Notes under the pieces: model-generated
The model's database searches: none
What the model was told of the DNA's origin: nothing
The model's input: only the letters and a program-made list of their open reading frames with translations
Assembly: GCF_022346945.1 (NCBI RefSeq)
Contig: NZ_JAKRNI010000021.1
Span: 1 to 48,260 of the forward strand
Direction of reading: 5' to 3'
DNA from: Microbacterium sp. ACRRU
GTDB lineage: Bacteria > Actinomycetota > Actinomycetes > Actinomycetales > Microbacteriaceae
Length of the DNA stretch: 48,260 nucleotides
Shown here: in pieces, positions 1 to 7,917 of the stretch
Layout: each line of letters opens with the position of its first letter
Position numbering within the stretch: position 1 is the stretch's first letter
Translations under genes and position numbers: made by a program

Positions 1-9
1 GTCGCCCGG

Positions 10-73
10 GCGTGAGTCGCCAGGATTTGTCGCCTGGGAGGCCTCCCGGGCGACAAATCCTGGCGACTCGCGC
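10..73. repeat. 64-nt dispersed hairpin repeat, copy 1
   Basis: Near-perfect inverted repeat. Each 25-nt arm reads GCGYGAGTCGCC, then AGG, then ATTTGTCGCC (left arm 10-34; right arm 49-73 as its reverse complement, differing only at the Y position). The 14-nt centre (35-48) contains GGGAGGCCTCCC, itself a perfect palindrome, so the stem can continue to the tip. The right arm ends 7 nt from the stop codon of the dehydrogenase gene on the minus strand. Four more copies of identical length occur at 5813, 7852, 30211 and 44895. No T-tract follows, so it is not a classical terminator. Confidence 0.9.
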
Positions 74-80
74 CTTCAGG

Positions 81-1256
81 TCACGGGCGCAGGACGACCT
101 TGATGCAGCCGTCCTCCTTCTTCTGGAACGTCTCGTACAGACCGGGGGCGTCCTCGAGCGGGGCGCTGTGCGTCACGAGGTCCATGACGCCGAGCGGGTC
201 GGCGGGGTCCTCGACCAGCGGCAGCAGATCGTCGATCCACCGCTTCACGTTGCACTGGCCCATGCGGAAGTTGATCTGCTTGTCGAACATCGTCTTCATG
301 GGCAGGACGTCGGCTTCACCGGCGTAGACACCGCTCAGGGAGACCGTGCCACCGCGACGGACGAGGTCGATCGACGCGTACACGGCGGCGAGGCGATCCA
401 GACCGGCCTTGTCCATGGCCTTCCGCGCGAGCGCGTCCGGGAGCAGTCCGACCGCGTTCTGCGCCAGTCGGATGCCGCCGTTGCCGTGCGCCTCCATGCC
501 CACGGCATCCACGACACCGTCGGCACCGCGCCCCTCGGTCAGGTCGATCAGCTCGTCGACCACCGTGTCGGTGAGGTCGTACGTGAGCACGCCGTGGCGC
601 TCGGCCATCGCGCGGCGCTCCGGCTCGGGCTCGACCGCGAGCACGCGGTAGCCGAGGTGCACGCCGATGCGGGCGGCGAACTGTCCGACCGGCCCGAGCC
701 CCATGACCGCCAACGTGCCGCCCTCGGGGACGTTGGCGTACTGCACGCCCTGCCACGCCGTCGGCACGATGTCGCTGAGGAAGAGATACCGGTCGTCCGG
801 CAGGTCGTCGCCGACGCGGATGTGGTTGTAGTCGGCCAGGGGAACCCGCAGGTACTCGGCCTGACCGCCCGGCACCTGGCCGTAGAGCTTGGTGTATCCG
901 AACAGCGCTGCCCCGCTGCCGTACTCGCGGACCTGCGTCGTCTCGCACTGCGACTGCAGGCCGCGACGGCACATGAAGCAGTGCCCGCACGAGATGTTGA
1001 ACGGGACGACGACCCGATCGCCCACGGCGAGGTTCGTCACGGCCGAGCCCACCTCGACAACGACGCCCATCGGTTCATGGCCGAGCACGTCGCCCTTGTC
1101 GATGAAGGGCCCGAAGAGTTCGTACAGGTGGAGGTCGGAGCCGCAGATCGCGGTCGACGTGATCTTCACGATCGCGTCGGTGGGTTCGAGGATCTGCGGG
1201 TCCGGGACCTCCTCGACGCTCACGTCGCGCTTGCCCTGCCAGGTCAGTGCCTTCAT
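81..1256 (-). CDS. Zinc-dependent alcohol dehydrogenase (formaldehyde dehydrogenase-like)
   Basis: A 391-residue medium-chain dehydrogenase that would oxidise an alcohol or aldehyde adduct with NAD(P). The N-terminal catalytic domain shows CGSDLH (catalytic zinc Cys) and GHEPMGVV (zinc His/Glu). The run CGHCFMCRRGLQSQC supplies the structural zinc cysteines. The Rossmann part shows GLGPVGQFAARIG. The length and the insert after the nucleotide-binding domain fit the glutathione-independent formaldehyde dehydrogenase-like branch; the substrate cannot be read from the sequence. Two in-frame ATGs lie upstream (1262, 1283); the ATG at 1256 has GAGAGG about 7 nt ahead and gives the family's usual MKAL start. 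It lies 94 nt downstream of the glycosyltransferase gene and may be a separate unit. A 64-nt hairpin repeat follows its stop codon. Confidence 0.85.
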   Translation of the reverse strand: MKALTWQGKRDVSVEEVPDPQILEPTDAIVKITSTAICGSDLHLYELFGPFIDKGDVLGHEPMGVVVEVGSAVTNLAVGDRVVVPFNISCGHCFMCRRGLQSQCETTQVREYGSGAALFGYTKLYGQVPGGQAEYLRVPLADYNHIRVGDDLPDDRYLFLSDIVPTAWQGVQYANVPEGGTLAVMGLGPVGQFAARIGVHLGYRVLAVEPEPERRAMAERHGVLTYDLTDTVVDELIDLTEGRGADGVVDAVGMEAHGNGGIRLAQNAVGLLPDALARKAMDKAGLDRLAAVYASIDLVRRGGTVSLSGVYAGEADVLPMKTMFDKQINFRMGQCNVKRWIDDLLPLVEDPADPLGVMDLVTHSAPLEDAPGLYETFQKKEDGCIKVVLRP

Positions 1257-1350
1257 GGTCATGCCTCTCGTTCCGGGGGCCACCAGTCTGGTCGCCGCCC
1301 GCCCGACGGCCGAGGCGGTTGACGAATGGATGCCGAGGCCTCAGGGTGCA

Positions 1351-2070
1351 TCACACTCTCGGCGCCACGACCGGCGCGGCGTCGATCCACGCGTGCACCC
1401 GCCGCAGGAACGCGGCGTAGCCGCCCGGCGTCCGTCCGGTGAAGCGCCCCGACGTCTCGACCTCGTGCACGTCGCTCGCGTGCTCCCGCGCCCCGATGGC
1501 TCGCAGTGCGCGGACGAGGGCGACGTCTTCGTGCTCCGCGAGGTCCGGGATGCCGCCGGCCTCGGCGTACGCGCTGCCCCTCACGCCGAGGTTGGCGCCG
1601 TGCACGTTCCCCGCCGGGCGGCCTCGATGATGCGTCGCCCGCCAATATGCGGCATGGCGGGGGCTGAGGTCGGCGAAATCCGGGCGCACCGTGCCGAGGA
1701 CGAGGTCGATCCCGGCCTCCATCAGGTCGAGCTGATGCGTGATCCAATCGCGCGGGACGACGGTGTCGGCATCCGTCATCGCGATCCACGTGTCCTCGGG
1801 ACGCGCATCGACGCCCGCGCAGGCGTGCGCGACACCGACGCGGCGTGCGGTGCCGACATTGCGGGCCGCGATCTCAATGGCTTGGACGGGCCACCGCCGC
1901 ACCTGCACCGGTGTGGTGTCTCGGCACGCGTCGAGCACGACGGTCACCGTCGCGACCAGGCCCGGCTCGCGTTCCCGCGCCCGTGCTACCGCGCGCGTCA
2001 CCGACGCCAGGCAGCGCCCGATGAGCGCCTCCTCGTCATGGGCGGGGATCACGACCGCGACGGCTCTCAC
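1351..2070 (-). CDS. Family 2 glycosyltransferase
   Basis: A 239-residue GT-A fold glycosyltransferase. The N-terminus VRAVAVVIPAHDEE is the typical nucleotide-sugar binding strand of GT2 enzymes. TDADTVVP carries the metal-binding DxD. HEDVALVRAL fits the ED acceptor/base region. There is no membrane segment, so it is probably cytosolic or peripheral. The start is GTG at 2070, because this GTG overlaps the TGA of the preceding deacetylase/methyltransferase gene (GTGA), which indicates translational coupling. It is the last gene of a three-gene overlapping set (acyl-CoA-dehydrogenase-like, PIG-L/methyltransferase, GT2), so it presumably transfers a sugar to, or from, the molecule made by those enzymes. 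Acceptor and donor are unknown. Confidence 0.85.
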   Translation of the reverse strand: MRAVAVVIPAHDEEALIGRCLASVTRAVARAREREPGLVATVTVVLDACRDTTPVQVRRWPVQAIEIAARNVGTARRVGVAHACAGVDARPEDTWIAMTDADTVVPRDWITHQLDLMEAGIDLVLGTVRPDFADLSPRHAAYWRATHHRGRPAGNVHGANLGVRGSAYAEAGGIPDLAEHEDVALVRALRAIGAREHASDVHEVETSGRFTGRTPGGYAAFLRRVHAWIDAAPVVAPRV

Positions 2071-3467
2071 GGCACGAGTCCCGCATCGGCCGCGACGGAT
2101 CGTGCGCCGGGGCGCCCGAACACCTCGAGCACGAAGTCCGCCTCCTCGTGTCGGACGAGGCGCACCAGGTCGCCGCGCGCCGCGAGCGCGTCGTGCACGT
2201 CGTCCCCGTCGCGGGGGTACTCCGCGACCGGATGCCGCCAGTGACAGGCCACGAGGTGCCCATCGGCGGCGAGGGAACCGACGCACGCGGCGAGTCCGCG
2301 GTCGAGGTCGGCGCCGCCCCAGTAGTAGGCCACCTCCGACAGCACGAGGAGGTCGAACTCGCCCTCCGGCCACTCGTCGGGGAGGACGGCGCGACGCACC
2401 TCGACGTTCTCGCGGCCCGACAGGCGCCGGCGAGCTCGATCCAGGGCCGCCGGCGCCAGGTCGACGGCCAGCACGCGGTCGCAGCGGTCCGCGAGATGTG
2501 CGGTGACGGCGCCCGTCGCGCATCCGGCCTCGAACGCCGAACGGTACCGGCGCCGCGGGAGCGCGGCGAGCAGGGTGGCGCGCTTGCGTTCCTCGTACCA
2601 GCGGGAGTCGAATCCCCAGGGGTCGTCGTGCCGCGTGTACATGTCGTCGAAGTAGTCCTGACCGACCGTTCCCCCGTCCTTCGCTTCGGAGGGGGCGCGA
2701 GCCGAGGGTCCCTCGCTGGACGGTTTCGGGGCGAAGAACACCTCGGCGTCCCGGGCGAAGTGCGCGCGCATGCCGGCGTGGATCATGGGCTCGTCGCCGG
2801 GTGCGGCCGACAGCGGCCGGAGCTGGCTCGCGTGCGCTTCGAGCGCCCGCGCCTTGGCATCCCGAACCGAGGCGGGAAGCGCCAGACGCTCGGCTCGGTG
2901 CCACGGCACGTCGCCGGGCGCTCCCCAGTGCCACAGCCAGATCGGAAAGGCGCGCGAGCGCACACCCCGCGCCGCGCACACCGCTTCGACGACTTCACCG
3001 ACCACGCGGTGATCGCGGTGGCCGTCGCCGCGCCAGGTCGAGAGAACGAGCACACGGTCCGCGTCCGACCGGTCGAGCGTCGCGCGTACCGCGGCGGCGA
3101 TGTCGTCGCGGTAGTCGTCCGTTCCGCCGTCGGGCAGACCGAGGAAGAGCGGATCGTGGGAGAGGCCGACGATGCGAGCGGCGTCGATGAGTTCGCGGCG
3201 ACGCAGCAGCGCGAGCGTCGCGGGACTGTGTGTGGGGGAATCCGGATGCGATCCCTCACCGTCGGTCACCACGATCAGATCGATCGCGATCCCCCGCTCC
3301 GCCGCGGTTGCCAGAAGCCCTGCGGCACCGAGGCTCTCGTCGTCGGGGTGCGCGGCCACGACCACGACACGGTCGACGTCGAGGTCGAGTGCGGGAAGGG
3401 GACGCGCGAGGGCCGCGGTCCACGTGTCCTCGTCGGTGCCGGGGTCGCGGTGGTCGAAGCTCACCAT
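2067..3467 (-). CDS. Bifunctional PIG-L deacetylase / SAM-dependent methyltransferase
   Basis: A 466-residue two-domain protein. The N-terminal half is a PIG-L/LmbE-type zinc deacetylase: AAHPDDE near residue 40 gives the His-Asp/Asp zinc motif and GDGHRDHR near residue 150 the second His pair. Such enzymes remove N-acetyl groups from GlcNAc-type substrates. The C-terminal half is a class I methyltransferase of NodS type, with FEAGCATGAVTAHL as the SAM-binding loop and LAVDLAPAALDRA as the acidic strand. ATG at 3467 overlaps the stop of the upstream acyl-CoA-dehydrogenase-like gene by 7 nt; the downstream glycosyltransferase overlaps by 4 nt. The fusion suggests deacetylation followed by N-methylation of one amino-sugar substrate (inference). 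No secretion signal. Confidence 0.85.
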   Translation of the reverse strand: MVSFDHRDPGTDEDTWTAALARPLPALDLDVDRVVVVAAHPDDESLGAAGLLATAAERGIAIDLIVVTDGEGSHPDSPTHSPATLALLRRRELIDAARIVGLSHDPLFLGLPDGGTDDYRDDIAAAVRATLDRSDADRVLVLSTWRGDGHRDHRVVGEVVEAVCAARGVRSRAFPIWLWHWGAPGDVPWHRAERLALPASVRDAKARALEAHASQLRPLSAAPGDEPMIHAGMRAHFARDAEVFFAPKPSSEGPSARAPSEAKDGGTVGQDYFDDMYTRHDDPWGFDSRWYEERKRATLLAALPRRRYRSAFEAGCATGAVTAHLADRCDRVLAVDLAPAALDRARRRLSGRENVEVRRAVLPDEWPEGEFDLLVLSEVAYYWGGADLDRGLAACVGSLAADGHLVACHWRHPVAEYPRDGDDVHDALAARGDLVRLVRHEEADFVLEVFGRPGARSVAADAGLVP

Positions 3468-4504
3468 GCGTTCGCACCCTCCGCCACGTCGCCGCCGATC
3501 TTCGCCAGGTCGCGCGCGGCGTGATGCTGCCGCACGTACACCTGCAGGTCGGCCACGCGCCGGGCGTGCGCCTCGTCGGTGACGAGCGGAAGCGGCCCGA
3601 GAGCGTGGGCGGCCTCCGCGAGCGTCGTCTCGACCGCGTCGACGACGACGGCGCGGGCGCGCGCGGCGCGCAGACTCTCGGATGCCGAGCCCCCGGCGCC
3701 GAACACCTGCGCGGTCTCGACGAGCACGGCACGGGCTGCCCACAGCGCGGTGTCGGCGCGGCCGAGGTGCACGCGCGAAAGCTGATCGGCCCGGTCCGCC
3801 CGCGCCGCTGCGGCGAGAGCCGACCGCAGCGGAACGGCACCGCCCCACCAGCATGCGGCGACCCCGACGCCGCCGTGCGCGAAGCCGGGGCGGCGCAGGT
3901 ACCACCCGGGCTCACCGACCGGCACCGCGACCGCGCCGTCGACATCGATCGGGGCGCTCACGACGCGGTCCAGTCCTCGCGCGTGCCAGGGACCGGTTCG
4001 CGCCGTCACCGCCCGGTCGCGCAGGTCCAGAGCGAAGAGCTGTCGCCGTTCGTCGTCGACCCACGCGGTGACCAGCGCATGGGTGAGGTCGGCCGCGAGG
4101 GAGCACCACGGTTTGGTGCCGTGCAGCGTCCAGGTCCCGGCATCCTCACGCGCCTCTAGCCGCGTGCCGGGGCTCTCGGCCGCGAACACGCCCCACGAGC
4201 CGGCCGGGTCCGGGGTCGGGTATCCGGCGACGGCGGCCTCGTCCAGGATGCCGAGAGCGTCGAGGTGCGGCTCGAGGATGCGGGCGGCGGCGACGTCACG
4301 GGCGGCGACCGACGCCAGCAGCTCCCAGGTCAGGGCTACCGAGCGCGGCCGGGCAACACCGACGACCCACGCGAGCGTGGCGGCGAGGTCGGTGCCGAGC
4401 TCGCCCACGGCATCCGCTCGTGCGAGGGCGGCGCGGACGTCGTCGAGATCCGGGGTGTCGTCGGGGATGAGGAGGGGGAAGGGGGGATGAACGGGAGCGC
4501 TCAT
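3461..4504 (-). CDS. Acyl-CoA dehydrogenase-like protein of the PIG-L/GT2 cluster
   Basis: A 347-residue, Ala/Arg-rich protein resembling acyl-CoA dehydrogenases. GVFAAESPG and WTLHGTKPWCSLA match the FAD-binding middle-domain pattern, and the C-terminal half is a helical bundle. It is shorter than typical family members (about 380) and I do not see the usual C-terminal catalytic EGT motif, so its chemistry may differ. The chosen ATG at 4504 starts MSAPVHPPF; the frame stays open further upstream but without a plausible start. It overlaps the next gene by 7 nt. Its co-occurrence with a deacetylase/methyltransferase and a glycosyltransferase suggests acyl-chain or amine oxidation in assembly of an unknown glycoconjugate. 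Confidence 0.7.
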   Translation of the reverse strand: MSAPVHPPFPLLIPDDTPDLDDVRAALARADAVGELGTDLAATLAWVVGVARPRSVALTWELLASVAARDVAAARILEPHLDALGILDEAAVAGYPTPDPAGSWGVFAAESPGTRLEAREDAGTWTLHGTKPWCSLAADLTHALVTAWVDDERRQLFALDLRDRAVTARTGPWHARGLDRVVSAPIDVDGAVAVPVGEPGWYLRRPGFAHGGVGVAACWWGGAVPLRSALAAAARADRADQLSRVHLGRADTALWAARAVLVETAQVFGAGGSASESLRAARARAVVVDAVETTLAEAAHALGPLPLVTDEAHARRVADLQVYVRQHHAARDLAKIGGDVAEGANAW

Positions 4505-4607
4505 CGTTCGATTCTTCCCGTACCGGCGGGATCCGCCGAGGCTTGACAGCGGCACCGGTCGCACCCCGCTTCCTGCACGGCGCCGAACCCCCGCGCCGCG
4601 CGGCGCG

Positions 4608-5774
4608 TCAGCGACCCGGAAGGCGCGTGTGCAGAAGGGCGTCGATGTGCGCGAGTGGCCGCAAGAGCCGCGGGAATGATGCGGAAACACCGGTGCGAGG
4701 CAGGCGGTCCAGCGCTGCTCCATCGCCGGGGAGCCGGTACTGCTGGCCGCGGACGAGCCTGCGCACGGCGTTCAGCAGCGCCATCGGGTGAGTGTCCAGG
4801 GCGCTGTGGCCGTTGTGGAGGCGCACGAGGGTGGCATCCGGAGCCGTTCGGGCGACGCGTTCGGCGATCTCGGGCGGGGTCCGCAGGTCACGGTCGCCCG
4901 AAAGAAGCACGAGCGGCCACGCGAATCGCGCGACCTCGGACGCGAGGTCGTAGGGCTCGCCCGCGAACGCCGGGTACCGTCCGGCGAGCGGCGCGTAGGT
5001 CAGCGCCGGGTCGAACGGCCGTCCGTCGGGCGGGGCGCCGTAGTGCAGCTCACGGAACGCGATCGTGCCGACGATGTCGAACTCGTAGATGCGGGGGATC
5101 CGGGCGACGGAACCGTCCCTCGTCGCGTAGGCCGCGAGCGCGCGCCACGCGAGTCCGGGGCGGTGCCGGACGAGCGGCTCGACGAGCTCGGGGCCGACGA
5201 GCTCGTACGCCGCGCGGACGACATCGAGCACGACCCGTTCGTCGATCCCGTCGGCGACGAGGCGTCTCACGCCGCGCGCGAGGTCGTCGTCGGCATCCCA
5301 GAAGAGGGCCCGCAGGCGGGCACGCTCGAGGTCGAGGTCGTCGGCGCGCTGCAGGGCGGAGTCGAGCAGCATCCCTGCAACCCGATCGGGATGCCGAGCC
5401 CCGAAGCTCGACGCGAGGTAGCTGCCGTACGAGGAGCCGACGATGTGCGCGCGGTCGACGCCCTCGGCGTCGAGCACCGCGGCGAGGTCGTCGAGGACCG
5501 CGGTGATCCGCATCGCCTCGGGCGGAAGGTCGCGCCCGGCGTCGTCGCGGCGGGAACGTCCGACGCCGCGATGCTCGACCATGATGACGTCGAGTCCGCC
5601 GCTCGCCGCGCGCCGGCGGAGCCCCCGGTAGGGCAGGACGGATGCCAGCCCGGGCCCGCCCGGGATGATCAGCGCCGGTGTCGACGTGCGCGGACCGGTG
5701 CGGACGTAGCTCAGCTCGAACGGCGGCGCCCCGTCTGCTGCTGGGCGCCGCAGCACCCTGACGTTCTCTCCCAC
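4608..5774 (-). CDS. Alpha/beta-fold hydrolase, proline iminopeptidase-like
   Basis: A 388-residue peptidase S33-type hydrolase. IIPGGPGLAS forms the oxyanion-hole loop (HGGPG-like, with the usual His replaced by Pro-Gly context). VGSSYGSYLA near residue 124 is the nucleophile elbow. SGDRDLRTPPE provides the acid, and HNGHSALD the catalytic His. There is no signal peptide. The start is GTG at 5774; a weak purine stretch precedes it. It is separated by 103 nt from the acyl-CoA-dehydrogenase-like gene downstream, so co-transcription is possible but unproven. A 64-nt hairpin repeat lies 38 nt upstream of the start, between this gene and the XRE regulator. Substrate unknown. Confidence 0.8.
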   Translation of the reverse strand: MGENVRVLRRPAADGAPPFELSYVRTGPRTSTPALIIPGGPGLASVLPYRGLRRRAASGGLDVIMVEHRGVGRSRRDDAGRDLPPEAMRITAVLDDLAAVLDAEGVDRAHIVGSSYGSYLASSFGARHPDRVAGMLLDSALQRADDLDLERARLRALFWDADDDLARGVRRLVADGIDERVVLDVVRAAYELVGPELVEPLVRHRPGLAWRALAAYATRDGSVARIPRIYEFDIVGTIAFRELHYGAPPDGRPFDPALTYAPLAGRYPAFAGEPYDLASEVARFAWPLVLLSGDRDLRTPPEIAERVARTAPDATLVRLHNGHSALDTHPMALLNAVRRLVRGQQYRLPGDGAALDRLPRTGVSASFPRLLRPLAHIDALLHTRLPGR

Positions 5775-5812
5775 CCTTGCACGCTACCCCCGAGCCCCGC
5801 GCGCCGCAGGAA

Positions 5813-5876
5813 GCGTGAGGTGCCAAGATCTGTCGCCTGAGACCCGTCTCAAGCGACAAATCTTGGCGACTCACGC
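5813..5876. repeat. 64-nt dispersed hairpin repeat, copy 2
   Basis: Left arm 5813-5837, right arm 5852-5876. Both arms carry AAG where the other copies mostly have AGG, so the change is compensated across the stem. The apex 5838-5851 reads TGAGA CCCG TCTCA, a 5-bp stem unrelated in sequence to the apices of the other copies. The right arm contains the last codon and TGA stop of the XRE regulator gene (stop at 5871-5873). Confidence 0.85.
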
Positions 5877-6713
5877 GGTGGGGACCGGCGGACCCAGGAC
5901 CGCCAGCAAGCGCAGCCTCTCGGCGCTCTCGCTGCCGGGAACGGCGGTGTAGACCAGCAGCGAGTGCGACGTCTCGGGATCGATCAGCGACTGGCAGTGC
6001 AGGTCGAGAGCGCCCACCGCGGGGTGCACGAACCGCTTCGTCTGACGAGGCTGGAGACCCACCTCATGGGCTGCCCACAGGGAGCGGAACTCCGCGCTCC
6101 GCTCGAGCAGGGCGTCGGCGAGCGCTGCGGCACGTGACTCACGGCCACGGCGACCGGCGAGTTCGCGCAGCCCTGACGCGAAGAGTCGGCTGAGGAACTC
6201 GTGCTCCTCGGGCGCGTACAGCTCCCGCGCCGCCGGGTCGGTGAACCAGCGGTAGCCGAGACTGCGTGCCGGGCCCTTCCGCAGCGACGCGTCGCCGCTG
6301 AGCGCGGCCCCGAGCGGCGACTGGCGGAGGGTCTCGCCGAGCTCGGTGATGATCTCGGCGGGCGTGTCATCGAGACGATCGAGGATGCGCAGCAGTCCCG
6401 GGCTGATGTGCTCCCCCGCCGCGGAGCGCTCGTCGGGCACGTGCCCGGCGAGACGAAACAGGTGGTCGCGCTCGGCGCGCGTCAGATGGAATCCCTGCGC
6501 GATGGCCGCGAGCATCTGCGGCGACGGCTGCGGTCCGCGTTCCCGTTCGAGCCGGGCGTAGTAGTCCGTCGACATGTGCGCGAGCGCCGCGGCCTCTTCG
6601 CGACGCAGTCCCGGGGTACGACGACGGATGCCACGCGGCATCCCGACGTCCTCGGGTTGCAGCGCCTCGCGCCGCGTGCGGAGGAAGTCCGCGAGAGCCG
6701 TCCGGTCGATCAT
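5871..6713 (-). CDS. XRE-family regulator with MmyB-like ligand-binding domain
   Basis: A 280-residue regulator. An N-terminal helix-turn-helix of XRE type (about residues 8-75; RRTPGLRREEAAALAHMSTDYYARLERG-like, here with ERGPQPSP) is followed by the C-terminal MmyB/MLTR-type ligand-binding domain, seen in GYRWFTDPAARELY and FVHPAVGALDLHCQSL. This architecture is very common in actinobacteria, usually divergent from a short-chain dehydrogenase, as here (185 nt separates the starts). It probably controls that neighbour and itself. The stop codon lies inside the right arm of a 64-nt hairpin repeat, so the repeat has become the 3' end of the reading frame. Confidence 0.9.
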   Translation of the reverse strand: MIDRTALADFLRTRREALQPEDVGMPRGIRRRTPGLRREEAAALAHMSTDYYARLERERGPQPSPQMLAAIAQGFHLTRAERDHLFRLAGHVPDERSAAGEHISPGLLRILDRLDDTPAEIITELGETLRQSPLGAALSGDASLRKGPARSLGYRWFTDPAARELYAPEEHEFLSRLFASGLRELAGRRGRESRAAALADALLERSAEFRSLWAAHEVGLQPRQTKRFVHPAVGALDLHCQSLIDPETSHSLLVYTAVPGSESAERLRLLAVLGPPVPTA

Positions 6714-6898
6714 GCTCCCTGTCTACCCGCCGGCCGGCGGCCGAACCAGGACGCGGCGATCCCCCCTTTTCGGCGGTCCGCCCGCGAGTCGCCGGCGGTC
6801 GGCCGGGAAGGACGGTCGGCTCAGCCGGGGATCGACGGGTCCTGGTTGAGTCGCGGAGCGCGGCGCACTGTGGGATCCACCCCGACCGAGGAGACACC

Positions 6899-7834
6899 GT
6901 GACCGACATCGACATCCCCCTTCCCTCCCTCGCCGGCCGCCGCGCTGTGCTGACCGGCGGCAGCGACGGCATGGGCCTCGTGATCGCCGAGCGACTCGCC
7001 GCCGCCGGTGCCGAGGTCGTGCTTCCCGTCCGCAACCGTGCGAAGGGTGACCGTGCGGTGCAGACGATCCGCGAACGGGTACCCGGCGCCCGCCTCGAAC
7101 TCCACGACCTCGATCTGTCGTCGCTCGCGAGCGTCAGCGCGTTCTCCGAGGGGCTCCGCACCGACGGGCGCCCGGTGCACCTTCTCGTCAACAACGCCGG
7201 TGTGATGACGCCGCCGGCGCGGCAGACGACGGCGGACGGGTTCGAGCTGCAGCTCGGGACCAATCACCTCGGACACGTCGCCCTCGTCGGTGGCATCCTT
7301 CCGCTCCTCGCCGCCGGGCGGGCGCGCGTGGTGACGCAGGTGAGCATCGCCGCGCGCAGTGGACGGATCGAGTGGGACGACGTGCAGTCGGAGCGCGCGT
7401 ACGACGGGCAGCGGGCGTACTCGGTTTCGAAGATCGCCCTCGGCCTGTTCGCACGGGAGCTCGACCGACGAAGCGAGGATGCCGGGTGGGGCGTCCGGAG
7501 CGTGCTGTCGCATCCGGGCGTGGCCCCCACGAATCTGCTCGCGGTACGCCCTGAGATCGGGCGCGCGGCCGATACGTCGAGCGTTCGGGTGATCCGCTGG
7601 ATGTCGCGGCACGGCATCCTGCTCGGGACCGTCCGCTCCGCGGCGCAACCCGCCCTGCTCGCCGCCACCACGACCGAACCGCGCAGTGACGTGCTCTACG
7701 GCCCGCGCGGGCCGATGAACCTCGGCGGCGCCCCCACGACGCACGCGCTGTACCGACCGCTTCGGGACCTCACCGAGGCCGCGCGTGTGTGGGAGGAGTC
7801 GCGGCGCCTCACCGGGGTGGCGTTGCACGCGTGA
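6899..7834 (+). CDS. Short-chain dehydrogenase/reductase
   Basis: A 311-residue NAD(P)-dependent SDR. TGGSDGMG near residue 20 is the TGxxxGxG nucleotide-binding motif, LLVNNAGV the conserved NNAG, QVSIAARSG the serine strand and YSVSKIALG the catalytic YxxxK. The length and the long C-terminal part resemble the retinol-dehydrogenase/oxidoreductase type found beside XRE regulators. The start is GTG at 6899, with GAGGAG about 6 nt ahead. It is transcribed away from the XRE regulator and converges on rocD, with a 64-nt hairpin repeat 17 nt after its stop. Substrate unknown. Confidence 0.88.
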   Translation: MTDIDIPLPSLAGRRAVLTGGSDGMGLVIAERLAAAGAEVVLPVRNRAKGDRAVQTIRERVPGARLELHDLDLSSLASVSAFSEGLRTDGRPVHLLVNNAGVMTPPARQTTADGFELQLGTNHLGHVALVGGILPLLAAGRARVVTQVSIAARSGRIEWDDVQSERAYDGQRAYSVSKIALGLFARELDRRSEDAGWGVRSVLSHPGVAPTNLLAVRPEIGRAADTSSVRVIRWMSRHGILLGTVRSAAQPALLAATTTEPRSDVLYGPRGPMNLGGAPTTHALYRPLRDLTEAARVWEESRRLTGVALHA

Positions 7835-7851
7835 CTGGCCGCACCGACCGC

Positions 7852-7915
7852 GCGTGAGTCGCCAGGTTTTGTCGCCTACGGCAATGCCGGGGCGACAAAT
7901 CCTGGCGACTCGCGC
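7852..7915. repeat. 64-nt dispersed hairpin repeat, copy 3
   Basis: Left arm 7852-7876 (one mismatch, GGTTTT instead of GGATTT), right arm 7891-7915. The apex 7877-7890 can form CGGC AAT GCCG with one bulged A. It lies between convergent stop codons: 17 nt after the SDR gene and 2 nt from the rocD stop. Confidence 0.88.
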
Positions 7916-7917
7916 TC

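Noticed and set aside
12..1322. A 436-codon plus-strand frame opposite the zinc dehydrogenase
   Set aside because: The minus-strand frame has full zinc dehydrogenase motifs; the plus-strand product is a compositional shadow.
3461..5774. One continuous operon including the alpha/beta hydrolase and the acyl-CoA-dehydrogenase-like trio
   Set aside because: The hydrolase is separated by 103 nt and lacks a functional link; co-transcription cannot be decided from the sequence.
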